Positions 26,020 through 34,219 of a stretch of DNA of 64,000 bases are shown one piece after another. Both the position numbers and the translations under genes were made by a program. Below the pieces are notes generated by a model that saw only the letters and a program-made list of their open reading frames with translations, ran no database searches and was not told where the DNA came from. Every line of letters starts with the position of its first letter. Positions within the stretch are counted from its first letter, which is position 1. This stretch comes from an uncultured Lachnospiraceae bacterium. GTDB taxonomy: Bacteria; Bacillota; Clostridia; Lachnospirales; Lachnospiraceae. The stretch is from the NCBI GenBank assembly GCA_937965795.1, contig CALCMD010000008.1, positions 1 through 64,000 on the forward strand, in the 5' to 3' direction.

Positions 26020-27331
26020 TTTATTGTTCTATATGAGTTTTAGCGGGGCGGTGGTACTTTTCATGTATCACCTCTTAAAAGCCTTATTCGGGAATTCGCT
26101 TTCCTTTTCCCATCAATATCTTCTTTTGAAGATATGTATGTGCTTTTTCCTGCTTCCGATTCCTCTGCTTTCTGGAATATTCCAGGACTGGATTCACTGG
26201 CTGTTTCCCGGCTCTGCCATCGTCATGGATCCGCCGGATGTATGGAGATCCGATACATGGAATGTGATCTATGACACGCCGGATGGATATGTGCATCCGG
26301 GATTTCCACCAGCCGTGATTCTTCTCTTTTCTGTATGGGTTCTTTTGATGCTTGTGATATTCATAAGCCACATCAGAAAATACCGGAACCTGAGAATGCT
26401 TTCCAGAGAACTGGCCATAGCTCCGGAGGAGGTGCAGAACACCGTTGAACGGCTGCGGAAAGAGCTTCGCATCCGCAGGAAAATTACTGTTTTTTCTCTG
26501 AACGATCCGACCACTCCTTTTTGTTATGGATTATTCAAGCCGAAGATCGTGGTTTCGTCGTCCTTTGCCGTTGAAAAAGAAGAAATGATTCTTCAGCATG
26601 AATTGCAGCATATCAAATCCTTTGATTATATCACGCAGTTTATGGGACTGTTCATTCTTGCCCTGCATTTTTTCAATCCAGCGGCGTATCTTTTATTTTA
26701 TGACATTAACAAACTGAGGGAATTTGCCTGTGACGAGAACGTTCTGGCTGGCCGTACCCGTGAACAGCGTATCCACTACCGGGAATTGTTATACGATTCC
26801 ATCACGGTTTTACCTGCGCCGGTCGCCACTTCCCCGTTTGGCCAAAGTCCTTTTGATTCTATGAAAGAGAGATTTACCATGATGAAACAACCAAGAAAAA
26901 CGAAACTGGCAGTTCTTGCAGCCTGCCTTTTGACGACTGTATTCTTTGGGTCTTTATCCGTATCCGCTTATGAGGCTCCACGGATTGAAGAAATCGTATC
27001 CGGTGATCTTTGCACCGGACCTAGCGAGCACATGTATACCTTTGAAAAGTCATCCGGTTATATGGATCCAAACGAAGAATACTTCCGCCAGGCGGATGTG
27101 TTCTACATTGATGAATATGGGAATGTCTGCTTTGATTTAGGCGAGAGTTCCATCTCTGCGCAAAGCCTGTGTACGCATCACTATACGCCGATTACGCTTT
27201 ATTCGCATACAAAAAACGGCACCGGCGGCTGTACATATAAGGTATACTCTGCATGGAAATGCAAAAAGTGCGGCAATATCACGGACAAAACTCTTGTAAG
27301 TTCCACAACCTATACAAAATGCCCACACTGA
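26012..27331 (+). CDS. M56-family (BlaR1-like) membrane metallopeptidase with a Cys-rich tail
   Basis: 439 residues. Membrane segments near 5-25, 35-60, 95-120 and about 300-315. The zinc protease motif is HELQHIKSFD near residue 195, with the downstream glutamate in REFACDENV. The family senses an outside signal and relieves BlaI repression. Here the extracellular C-terminus (about 315-439) is not a penicillin-binding domain. It is a short segment with paired cysteines (CTHHYTP, CKKCGN, KCPH), perhaps a metal site. The signal is therefore unlikely to be a beta-lactam bound in the usual way. It overlaps the repressor gene. Confidence 0.87.
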   Translation: MNSLLFYMSFSGAVVLFMYHLLKALFGNSLSFSHQYLLLKICMCFFLLPIPLLSGIFQDWIHWLFPGSAIVMDPPDVWRSDTWNVIYDTPDGYVHPGFPPAVILLFSVWVLLMLVIFISHIRKYRNLRMLSRELAIAPEEVQNTVERLRKELRIRRKITVFSLNDPTTPFCYGLFKPKIVVSSSFAVEKEEMILQHELQHIKSFDYITQFMGLFILALHFFNPAAYLLFYDINKLREFACDENVLAGRTREQRIHYRELLYDSITVLPAPVATSPFGQSPFDSMKERFTMMKQPRKTKLAVLAACLLTTVFFGSLSVSAYEAPRIEEIVSGDLCTGPSEHMYTFEKSSGYMDPNEEYFRQADVFYIDEYGNVCFDLGESSISAQSLCTHHYTPITLYSHTKNGTGGCTYKVYSAWKCKKCGNITDKTLVSSTTYTKCPH

Positions 27332-27344
27332 TTGAACGATTCAG

Positions 27345-27391
27345 AAAGGCGTCTCCCACGGTCATGCGCTGACCCGGGAGGCGCCTTTTTT
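27345..27391. terminator. Terminator between the M56 gene and rsmA
   Basis: AAAGGCGTCTCCC and GGGAGGCGCCTTTTTT form a long stem with one mismatch between convergent stops (27331 and 27399). The T-run favours the plus strand. Confidence 0.8.
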
Positions 27392-27398
27392 CTATCCT

Positions 27399-28259
27399 TT
27401 ATTCTGCTAACACATCCGCAAGCGCCGCAAACTGCTCCAGCGTAAGGGTCTCCCCACGCACACTGGCAGGAAGCCCCAGAGATGCGATGGCTTCTGCGAT
27501 CCGCTCCTTCGACGCCGTGATTTCCGGCGAATTGTTCAGGCCGTTTTGCAGGGTCTTTCTCCTCTGATTGAAGGATGCACGGATGATTCGGAACATCAGC
27601 GCCTCATCCTTTACGGAAACCCTCGGATGCTCATAGCTGGTCAGGCGGATGACCGCACTTCCCACATTCGGCCTGGGCATAAAACAGTTCGGCGGCACAT
27701 TCGCCGCGAGATAAGGCTCGGCATAATACTGAACTGCCAGGGATAAAGCGCCGTAATCCTTTGTTCCGGGCAATGCCTGCATTCTCTGCGCGACCTCTTT
27801 TTGCACCATGACGGTAATGCTCTCCAGCGGCACATGGCTTTCGAACAGCCCCATGATGATCGGCGTCGTAATATAATATGGCAGGTTTGCCACGACCTTG
27901 ATCGGCTTTCCTCCATTCTCCTCCAGCGCCAGCTTCCCGATATCCAGTTTTAATATGTCCTCATGAATCACCGTCACATTCGGATACTCCGAAAGAGTCT
28001 CCCGCAAAATCGGGATCAATGCCCGGTCAATTTCCACCGCAACGACCTTTCCTGCATGTTCCGCCAGATACTGCGTCATCGTCCCGATTCCGGGCCCGAT
28101 TTCCAGAACAAAATCTTCTTTTGTAATCTTCGCCGCCGCTATAATCTTCTCCAGCACATGTGCGTCGATCAGAAAATTCTGCCCGAATTTCTTCTGGAAA
28201 GCGAACTCGTACTTTTTAATCATCTCTATCGTTTTCTGTGGGTTTGATAATTTTTCCAT
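27399..28259 (-). CDS. rsmA: 16S rRNA dimethyladenosine transferase
   Basis: KsgA/RsmA dimethylates two adjacent adenines in the 3' end of 16S rRNA during 30S maturation. 286 residues. The SAM-binding motif is LEIGPGIGTMTQYLA, the catalytic motif is NLPYYITTP, and the C-terminal part has SFNQRRKTLQNGL. It is the third gene of metG-tatD-rsmA, 2 bp after tatD. Confidence 0.96.
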   Translation of the reverse strand: MEKLSNPQKTIEMIKKYEFAFQKKFGQNFLIDAHVLEKIIAAAKITKEDFVLEIGPGIGTMTQYLAEHAGKVVAVEIDRALIPILRETLSEYPNVTVIHEDILKLDIGKLALEENGGKPIKVVANLPYYITTPIIMGLFESHVPLESITVMVQKEVAQRMQALPGTKDYGALSLAVQYYAEPYLAANVPPNCFMPRPNVGSAVIRLTSYEHPRVSVKDEALMFRIIRASFNQRRKTLQNGLNNSPEITASKERIAEAIASLGLPASVRGETLTLEQFAALADVLAE

Positions 28260-28261
28260 TT

Positions 28262-29032
28262 CTATTCCTCTATCCGATACATGTTCACGGCATTCTCCCA
28301 GGTCGCGCGCTCTGCTTCCTCCCTGGAAATCCCTTTTAATTCTGCAATCGTATCCAGCACATAAGAAATCAGCGGAGAAAAATTCCGCTTTCCCCGAAAC
28401 GGCGCCGGAGCCAGATAGGGACAGTCTGTCTCTACCAGAATGCGGTCCAGCGGAGCATATGCCGCGACTTCTTTTAGCACTCTGGCGTTTTTAAAGGTCA
28501 CCACGCCCCCGATTCCGAGATAATATCCCAGGTTCAGATAATCCCTGGCCATCTCTTTCGAGCCGGAATAGCAGTGAATCACCCCGCCCGTACTTCCCGC
28601 ATGTTCCGCCTTCATAATATCAAAAGTATCCTGTGCTGCTTCCCGGCTGTGGATATTCACCGGCAGCTTCATCCTCTTTGCGAGGTCAAGCTGACGTGCG
28701 AACCACTCCTTCTGTGTTTTGCGGGGATTTTTGTCCCAGTAATAGTCCAGTCCGATCTCCCCCACCGCCACGATTTTCTTTCGTCCGCACAGCGCCTGAA
28801 GTTCTTCCATGACCTCCTCATTTAACTCGTCTGCGTGATCTGGATGTATCCCCACAGCGCCATAAACAAAAGAATACTTTTCCGCCAGAGCCGCCGTATC
28901 CCGGACGCCCCGCAGACTAGCGCCCACGTTTACGACAGCGCCCACGCCTGCGTCCCGCAGCCCTTTTAACAGTTCCTCTCTGTCCTCTTCGAATGCTTCA
29001 TCATCATAATGCGCATGGCTGTCAAATATCAT
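28262..29032 (-). CDS. tatD: TatD-family metal-dependent deoxyribonuclease
   Basis: 256 residues. The metal-binding HxH is in FDSHAHYDDEAF, further histidines and Glu are in GIHPDHAD, AVGEIGLDYYW, NIHSREA and VIHCYSG, and the final Asp is in LVETDCPYLAP. TatD enzymes are 3'-5' exonucleases active in DNA repair and turnover. It lies 8 bp after metG and 2 bp before rsmA, a gene order common in Lachnospiraceae. Confidence 0.94.
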   Translation of the reverse strand: MIFDSHAHYDDEAFEEDREELLKGLRDAGVGAVVNVGASLRGVRDTAALAEKYSFVYGAVGIHPDHADELNEEVMEELQALCGRKKIVAVGEIGLDYYWDKNPRKTQKEWFARQLDLAKRMKLPVNIHSREAAQDTFDIMKAEHAGSTGGVIHCYSGSKEMARDYLNLGYYLGIGGVVTFKNARVLKEVAAYAPLDRILVETDCPYLAPAPFRGKRNFSPLISYVLDTIAELKGISREEAERATWENAVNMYRIEE

Positions 29033-29040
29033 AGCTCCTC

Positions 29041-30990
29041 CTAACAGATTTCCGCGCCTGCCGGCATCTTCTTCTCCGGCGTCATCAGGGACAGTTCCCC
29101 GTTCTCATCTTCCGCACAGAGAATCATTCCTTCTGACAGGATTCCCGCCAGCTTCGCAGGCTTTAGATTCACCAGCACCATGACTTTCTTTCCGACCATC
29201 TCTTCTGCGCTGTAGCAGGATTTGATACCGGATACGATCTGTTTCACCTGGCTTCCGATCTTTACCTGGGAGCAGAGCAGCTTCCTTGACTTTTTCACTT
29301 CCTCGCAGGCAATGATCTCCCCTACCTGAAACTGCATCTTTTCAAATTCATCAAACGTAATTTCCGGCTTTGCCTCAATGTCAATCACCGGCTCCGCAGG
29401 CTTCTCCTCCTCCGGTTCCCTGTGCAGCTCTTCTACCTTTGCCAGCACTTCTTCTACATTCAGACGGGCGAAAAGAATTTCCGGCTTCTCTGTTACTTTA
29501 CATCCGGACTCATAATATCCCCAGCTCTCCATTTCCGTAAGGCTTCTCTTCTTTGCGTTTAACTGCGCCAGAATCTTTTCCGAAGTTTCCGGCATAAAGG
29601 ATTCGAGAAGCGCCGCCCCGATGGAGATTCCCTCTACCAGATTGTAGAGAACGGTCGCCAGACGGTCTTTCTTTTCCTCATCCTTCGCAAGCGCCCACGG
29701 CATTGTCTCGTCAATATATTTATTGCAGCGTTTAAACAGGGTGAAGATTTCCGTGATAGCGTCCGCCACACGCAGCTCCTCCATTTTCGCCGCCACTTTC
29801 TTCGGCGTTTCCAGACAGACGGCTTTCAGCTCTTCATCTACCGGCTCTGTCACGCCCTTATCTGCTACGACGCCGCCAAAGTATTTATTCGACATCGAGA
29901 TCGTACGATTCACCAGATTTCCCAGTGTGTTCGCCAGGTCAGAGTTCAGACGTTCCACCATCAGTTCCCAGGAAATCACTCCGTCATTGTCAAACGGCAT
30001 CTCGTGAAGCACGAAATAACGCACCGCATCTACGCCGAAGAAATCCACCAGCTCATCCGCATAGAGTACGTTTCCTTTGGACTTGCTCATCTTTCCGTCC
30101 CCCTGAAGCAGCCACGGATGCCCGAATACCTGCTTCGGAAGCGGCAGGTCGAGCGCCATCAGGAAAATCGGCCAGTAAATCGTATGGAAACGGATAATGT
30201 CTTTTCCGATCAGATGCAGGTCTGCCGGCCAGTCCTTCTGAAACTGCTCCGTGCTCTCGCCGTCACAGTCATAACCGATTCCGGTAATATAGTTTGTCAG
30301 TGCGTCCAGCCACACGTACGTGACGTGCTTCGGGTCGAAGTCCACCGGGATTCCCCATTTAAAAGAGGTTCTGGACACGCACAGATCCTGCAAGCCCGGA
30401 AGCAGGAAGTTATTCATCATCTCATTTTTTCTGGACACGGGCTGAATGAACTCCGGATGGGTGTTGATGTGCTCGATCAGGCGGTCCGCATATTTACTCA
30501 TTTTAAAGAAATATGCCTCCTCCTTCGCCGGCTGTACTTCCCGTCCGCAGTCAGGGCATTTGCCGTCTACGAGCTGAGACTCCGTAAAGAAGGACTCACA
30601 CGGGGTACAGTACATTCCCTCATAATATCCTTTATAAATGTCCCCCTGCTCATACAGCTTCTTAAAAATCTTCTGTACCTGCTTTTCATGGTAATCATCC
30701 GTGGTACGGATGAATTTATCATAAGAAGTATTCATCAAATCCCAGATCCGTCTGATCTCCCCGGCCACATTGTCAACGAATTCCTTCGGCGTAATGCCCG
30801 CTTCTTCTGCTTTCAGCTCAATCTTCTGGCCATGTTCATCGGTTCCGGTCTGAAAAAACACGTCGTATCCCTGCGCTCTTTTAAATCTGGCAATGCTGTC
30901 CGCCAGTACAATCTCATAGGTGTTTCCAATGTGGGGCTTCCCCGATGTGTAGGCGATCGCCGTTGTCATATAAAATTTTTTCTTTTCCAT
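29041..30990 (-). CDS. metG: Methionyl-tRNA synthetase with C-terminal tRNA-binding domain
   Basis: About 649 residues from the ATG at 30990 (AAAGGA upstream). The class I signature is GKPHIGNTYE, and KMSKSKGN lies near residue 300. A zinc knuckle of two CxxC pairs (CTPC, CPDC) lies near residues 130-150. The anticodon-binding helical domain follows. A linker rich in Glu leads to an EMAP/Trbp-type domain (about 545-649) that helps bind tRNA. The gene is preceded by a T-box leader, so transcription should rise when tRNA-Met is uncharged. It heads the metG-tatD-rsmA operon. Confidence 0.96.
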   Translation of the reverse strand: MEKKKFYMTTAIAYTSGKPHIGNTYEIVLADSIARFKRAQGYDVFFQTGTDEHGQKIELKAEEAGITPKEFVDNVAGEIRRIWDLMNTSYDKFIRTTDDYHEKQVQKIFKKLYEQGDIYKGYYEGMYCTPCESFFTESQLVDGKCPDCGREVQPAKEEAYFFKMSKYADRLIEHINTHPEFIQPVSRKNEMMNNFLLPGLQDLCVSRTSFKWGIPVDFDPKHVTYVWLDALTNYITGIGYDCDGESTEQFQKDWPADLHLIGKDIIRFHTIYWPIFLMALDLPLPKQVFGHPWLLQGDGKMSKSKGNVLYADELVDFFGVDAVRYFVLHEMPFDNDGVISWELMVERLNSDLANTLGNLVNRTISMSNKYFGGVVADKGVTEPVDEELKAVCLETPKKVAAKMEELRVADAITEIFTLFKRCNKYIDETMPWALAKDEEKKDRLATVLYNLVEGISIGAALLESFMPETSEKILAQLNAKKRSLTEMESWGYYESGCKVTEKPEILFARLNVEEVLAKVEELHREPEEEKPAEPVIDIEAKPEITFDEFEKMQFQVGEIIACEEVKKSRKLLCSQVKIGSQVKQIVSGIKSCYSAEEMVGKKVMVLVNLKPAKLAGILSEGMILCAEDENGELSLMTPEKKMPAGAEIC

Positions 30991-31008
30991 TCTTCTTTTT
31001 CCTTTCAT

Positions 31009-31320
31009 AAAAAAACGCCTTCCCAATAGAAACTATTGAGAAGGCGAGTCATCCCGCGTTACCACTTCACTTTATCCATTCCTCACGAAATGAATCTCTG
31101 CAAGTGCGTTTCCACACTCTTCCGCTGTAACAGGCGGTTCCCGTCGCAGCCTTGCCGTATGTTACGGTTCGGTGCGCCGCTCAGAAGCCATCTTCCATCC
31201 ATCTTCCTATATCCCTCTCAGCCGCCGGGATTTCTCTGTAATATTCCAAAGGATGTACTCTCTTCGTCTCTGCGTTTCTCTCTTTTCAGGCTAACATACC
31301 TGTATCCGGATGTCAAGAGC
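31009..31320 (-). promoter_or_regulatory. T-box riboswitch leader of metG
   Basis: On the minus strand the T-box sequence AAGTGGTAACGCGGGATGA (31050-31068) matches the conserved AGGGTGGNACCGCG element. It is followed by a strong terminator, CGCCTTCTCAATAG-TTT-CTATTGGGAAGGCG plus seven T (31009-31046), 19 bp before the metG start. The upstream part folds into Stem I-like arms with an AGAGAGTA motif. ATG triplets in GAAGATGGATGG near 31190-31200 could be the specifier, fitting methionine. Uncharged tRNA-Met would bind and prevent termination. Confidence 0.9.
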
Positions 31321-31336
31321 CGTCTGCACATTTTTT

Positions 31337-31508
31337 GTAACTATTCAGCCATGTCAAATCACAGAAACAACTGCGTCATGCTTGCATGTAAGCAGTTATT
31401 TCTGTGATTTGACATATGGCGTTTAGCCATAAGCCTCAGACAAAAGCTACTTTTGCAGCGAATAGCCTGCGTAGCAGGCAGTCTGCGGCTTTATGGCTGA
31501 ATAGTTAC
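31337..31508. repeat. 172-bp MITE-like palindromic repeat
   Basis: The ends are perfect 16-bp inverted repeats, GTAACTATTCAGCCAT at 31337-31352 and its complement at 31493-31508. Inside is a second long hairpin (arms starting GTCAAATCACAGAAA, 31353-31420) and smaller ones (ATGGC-GTTTA-GCCAT; GCCTGCGTAGCAGGC). It carries no coding frame. It sits between the T-box leader and the thrS stop. It could be a non-autonomous mobile repeat or encode a structured RNA. Confidence 0.7.
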
Positions 31509-31516
31509 CATTTTTA

Positions 31517-33469
31517 TTACTCTTCTACTTCAATCTTCCGGATTTTCTTTGTACGGATTTCCTCACAGATCTCACCCACAAAAATCTCCAAAGGCTTCTG
31601 CCCCTCGTCGCCCAGATAACGGCTTCTGACAGACACGACGCCTTCTTCCTCTTCTTTCGCTCCCACAACCAGCATGTAAGGCACACGGTCCAGACGTGCC
31701 TCGCGAATCTTATAGCCCATCTTCTCCGAACGTCTGTCCACAGAGCAACGGATGCTGTTCTTTTTCAGTTCCGCTTCCACCTTTGCCGCATAGTCATGGT
31801 ATTTCTCGGAAATCGGAATCACACGTACCTGTTCCGGACACAGCCAGGTCGGGAAGAGTCCTGCATATTTCTCGATCAGCCATGCCAGTGTCCTCTCATA
31901 GCATCCCATAGAGGTGCGGTGGATAATATACGGCCGCTTCTTCTCGCCGTTTTCATCGATATAATACATGTCAAACTGCTCCGCAAGCAGCGCATCCCAC
32001 TGAATGGTAATCATCGTGTCTTCTTTTCCGTATACGTTCTTTGCGTTGATGTCCACCTTCGGGCCATAGAAAGCGGCCTCTCCCACATCCTCGGTAAACG
32101 GAATGTTCAGCTCCTGAAGCATCGTGCGGATATGTCCTTCTGTTTCCTCCCATACTTCCGGCTCTCCGATGTATTTTTCCCTGTTTTCCGGATCCCACTT
32201 GGACAGATGATAGGTCACGTCCTCTTCCACGCCCAGAACCTGTAAGCAGTACTGTGCCAGTGCGATACAGTCCTTAAATTCCTTCACCATCTGGTCTGGC
32301 CTGACGATCAGATGACCCTCGGAGATCGTAAACTGACGGACACGTGTCAGGCCGTGCATCTCGCCGGAATCCTCATTCCGGAACAGGGTAGAAGTCTCTC
32401 CGTAACGCAGCGGAAGGTCACGGTAGCTGTGCTGCTCCGCCTTATATACATAGTACTGGAACGGGCAGGTCATCGGACGCAGCGCATACACTTCCTTATC
32501 CTTCTCCTCGTCGCCCAGCACAAACATTCCTTCTTTGTAATGATCCCAGTGTCCCGAAATCTTATAGAGGTCGCTCTTTGCCATAAGCGGGGTCTTTGTG
32601 CGGACATATCCTCTCTTCGCTTCCTCATCCTCAATCCAGCGCTGTAATTCCTGAATGATGATGACGCCGTTTGGCATCAAAAGCGGAAGCCCCTGGCCGA
32701 TGACGTCTACGGTGGTGAAAAGCTTCATCTCACGTCCCAGCTTGTTATGGTCGCGCTTTTTCGCTTCCTCCATCTGCTCCAGATGCGCTTTCAGCTCGTC
32801 TTTCGAGCCATATGCGGTTCCGTAGATGCGGGCAAGCATATGATTCTTCTCGCTTCCTCTCCAATAAGCCCCGGAAGAGGACAAAAGCTTAAACGCTTTC
32901 ACGCCTCTGGTGCTCATCAGATGCGGGCCCGCACATAAATCCACCCAGTCGCCCTGCGAATAGAAGGAAATCTCGGCGTCCTCCGGTAAATCTTCGATCA
33001 GCTCTACCTTATACGGTTCATTTTTCTCTTTAAAAAATGCGATCGCTTCTTCTCTGGACTTCGTGAAACGCTCGATCTTCTCACCCTTTTTGATGATCTT
33101 CTTCATCTCTTTCTCAATCTCGTCCAAATCTTCCCTGGAAAACGGCGCACATTCGAAGTCGTAATAAAACCCGGTGTCAATCGAAGGGCCTATCGCCACT
33201 TTCGCCTCCGGGCGAATCTTCTGTACTGCTTCTGCCAGGACGTGAGAAGCTGTGTGACGGAGCGCCGCCAGTCCCTTCTCGTCCTTTGCCGTAAGAATAT
33301 TCACCTCACAGTCATGGTCTACGACCGTACGCAGGTCTACCACTTCACCGTTTACTTCCCCCGCACAGGCGGCGCGGGCCAGTCCTTCACTAATATCATA
33401 AGCAATATCAATGACTGCTTTCGCTTGCGCATATTCCCTGGAAGTTCCATCCTTTAATGTAATAATCAT
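31517..33469 (-). CDS. thrS: Threonyl-tRNA synthetase
   Basis: 650 residues. An N-terminal TGS domain (about 1-62) is followed by the editing domain with HTASHVLAEAVQ. The class II catalytic core has RNEDSGEMHGLTRVRQFT, and the zinc ligands are Cys in MTCPFQ and His in EMHGL and HRTSMG. The C-terminal anticodon-binding domain carries QVRVIPISEKYHDYA. Unlike metG, its leader of about 50 bp is too short for a T-box. It has a good promoter and an AAGGAG site. Confidence 0.97.
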   Translation of the reverse strand: MIITLKDGTSREYAQAKAVIDIAYDISEGLARAACAGEVNGEVVDLRTVVDHDCEVNILTAKDEKGLAALRHTASHVLAEAVQKIRPEAKVAIGPSIDTGFYYDFECAPFSREDLDEIEKEMKKIIKKGEKIERFTKSREEAIAFFKEKNEPYKVELIEDLPEDAEISFYSQGDWVDLCAGPHLMSTRGVKAFKLLSSSGAYWRGSEKNHMLARIYGTAYGSKDELKAHLEQMEEAKKRDHNKLGREMKLFTTVDVIGQGLPLLMPNGVIIIQELQRWIEDEEAKRGYVRTKTPLMAKSDLYKISGHWDHYKEGMFVLGDEEKDKEVYALRPMTCPFQYYVYKAEQHSYRDLPLRYGETSTLFRNEDSGEMHGLTRVRQFTISEGHLIVRPDQMVKEFKDCIALAQYCLQVLGVEEDVTYHLSKWDPENREKYIGEPEVWEETEGHIRTMLQELNIPFTEDVGEAAFYGPKVDINAKNVYGKEDTMITIQWDALLAEQFDMYYIDENGEKKRPYIIHRTSMGCYERTLAWLIEKYAGLFPTWLCPEQVRVIPISEKYHDYAAKVEAELKKNSIRCSVDRRSEKMGYKIREARLDRVPYMLVVGAKEEEEGVVSVRSRYLGDEGQKPLEIFVGEICEEIRTKKIRKIEVEE

Positions 33470-33522
33470 ATCTTTTCTCCTTATCTATGTGAAAACTAAT
33501 TTCTGTTCTATTTTACAGTGAA

Positions 33523-33551
33523 ATTATACCCCTAATCTTCATGGTTATCAA
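33523..33551 (-). promoter_or_regulatory. Promoter of thrS
   Basis: On the minus strand TTGATA, 17 nt, TATAAT, about 55 bp upstream of the thrS start. Confidence 0.8.
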
Positions 33552-33591
33552 CCTAATTTTAGAATTTGCGGTTACGCGCCCTGCCAGGGCG

Positions 33592-34194
33592 TTACCGGAA
33601 ATCACTGATTTCTATTACGCATCGTTCATATGCGTTGATGACGTGGGTTTCCTCATATTTATCATACCGCTTGCACCGGCTTCCATAATTCAGGTGGACA
33701 TGGCCGTGAACAAAAAATTCCGGTTTGTATTTATCCAAAAGCTTTCGGAACACCCGAAATCCCTGATGCGGAAGGTCACGCCCATCGTTTAACTGATAAG
33801 CCGGGGCATGGGTCAGCAAAATGTCAAATCCTCTCCTGCGAAAAAGGCAAAACCACAGCTTCCGAACCCGGCGTGCCATTTCTCTTTCTGTGTACTGATG
33901 CTTTCCCGACCGATACCGCATGGAGCCGCCAAGCCCCAGAATCCGCACCCCCTGATATACATAAATCTGATCCTCGATACAGATACACCCCTCAGGCGGT
34001 ATCTGTTCGTAGTGATCGTCATGATTTCCATGCACATACAGCACCGGGGCATGGGACATCGTGACCAGAAAGGACAGATAGCGAGGGTCCAGATCCCCCG
34101 CGGAAAGAATCAGATCCACATCTTCCAGCTTTTCTTTTTCAAAATAATCCCACAGATATTTCGATTCCACATCTGCGATCGCCAGTATTTTCAT
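33592..34194 (-). CDS. Calcineurin-like metallophosphoesterase
   Basis: 200 residues. The two-metal site motifs run in order: IADVES (Asp), SAGDLD, VHGNHDDH, LLTHAP and HGHVHLN. The family hydrolyses phosphodiesters or phosphomonoesters; the substrate cannot be told. The first motif lacks the usual DxH (it reads ADVES), which may alter one metal site. The site is GAGAGGAAAATTGCT. It lies 25 bp downstream of the BMP-domain gene and may be in its transcript. Confidence 0.87.
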   Translation of the reverse strand: MKILAIADVESKYLWDYFEKEKLEDVDLILSAGDLDPRYLSFLVTMSHAPVLYVHGNHDDHYEQIPPEGCICIEDQIYVYQGVRILGLGGSMRYRSGKHQYTEREMARRVRKLWFCLFRRRGFDILLTHAPAYQLNDGRDLPHQGFRVFRKLLDKYKPEFFVHGHVHLNYGSRCKRYDKYEETHVINAYERCVIEISDFR

Positions 34195-34219
34195 AGCAAT
34201 TTTCCTCTCGTGTGAACAC

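Noticed and set aside
30004..31029. 341-codon plus-strand open frame
   Set aside because: It is antisense to metG, which has clear motifs and a T-box; no start signal and unlikely composition.
33470..33551. T-box in front of thrS
   Set aside because: Many thrS genes have one, but the promoter lies only about 55 bp upstream and no T-box sequence or terminator is present.
33570..33597. Inverted repeat between the phosphoesterase gene and the thrS promoter
   Set aside because: GGTAACGCCCTG with CAGGGCG-CGTAACC pairs imperfectly and has no T-run; too weak to call a terminator.
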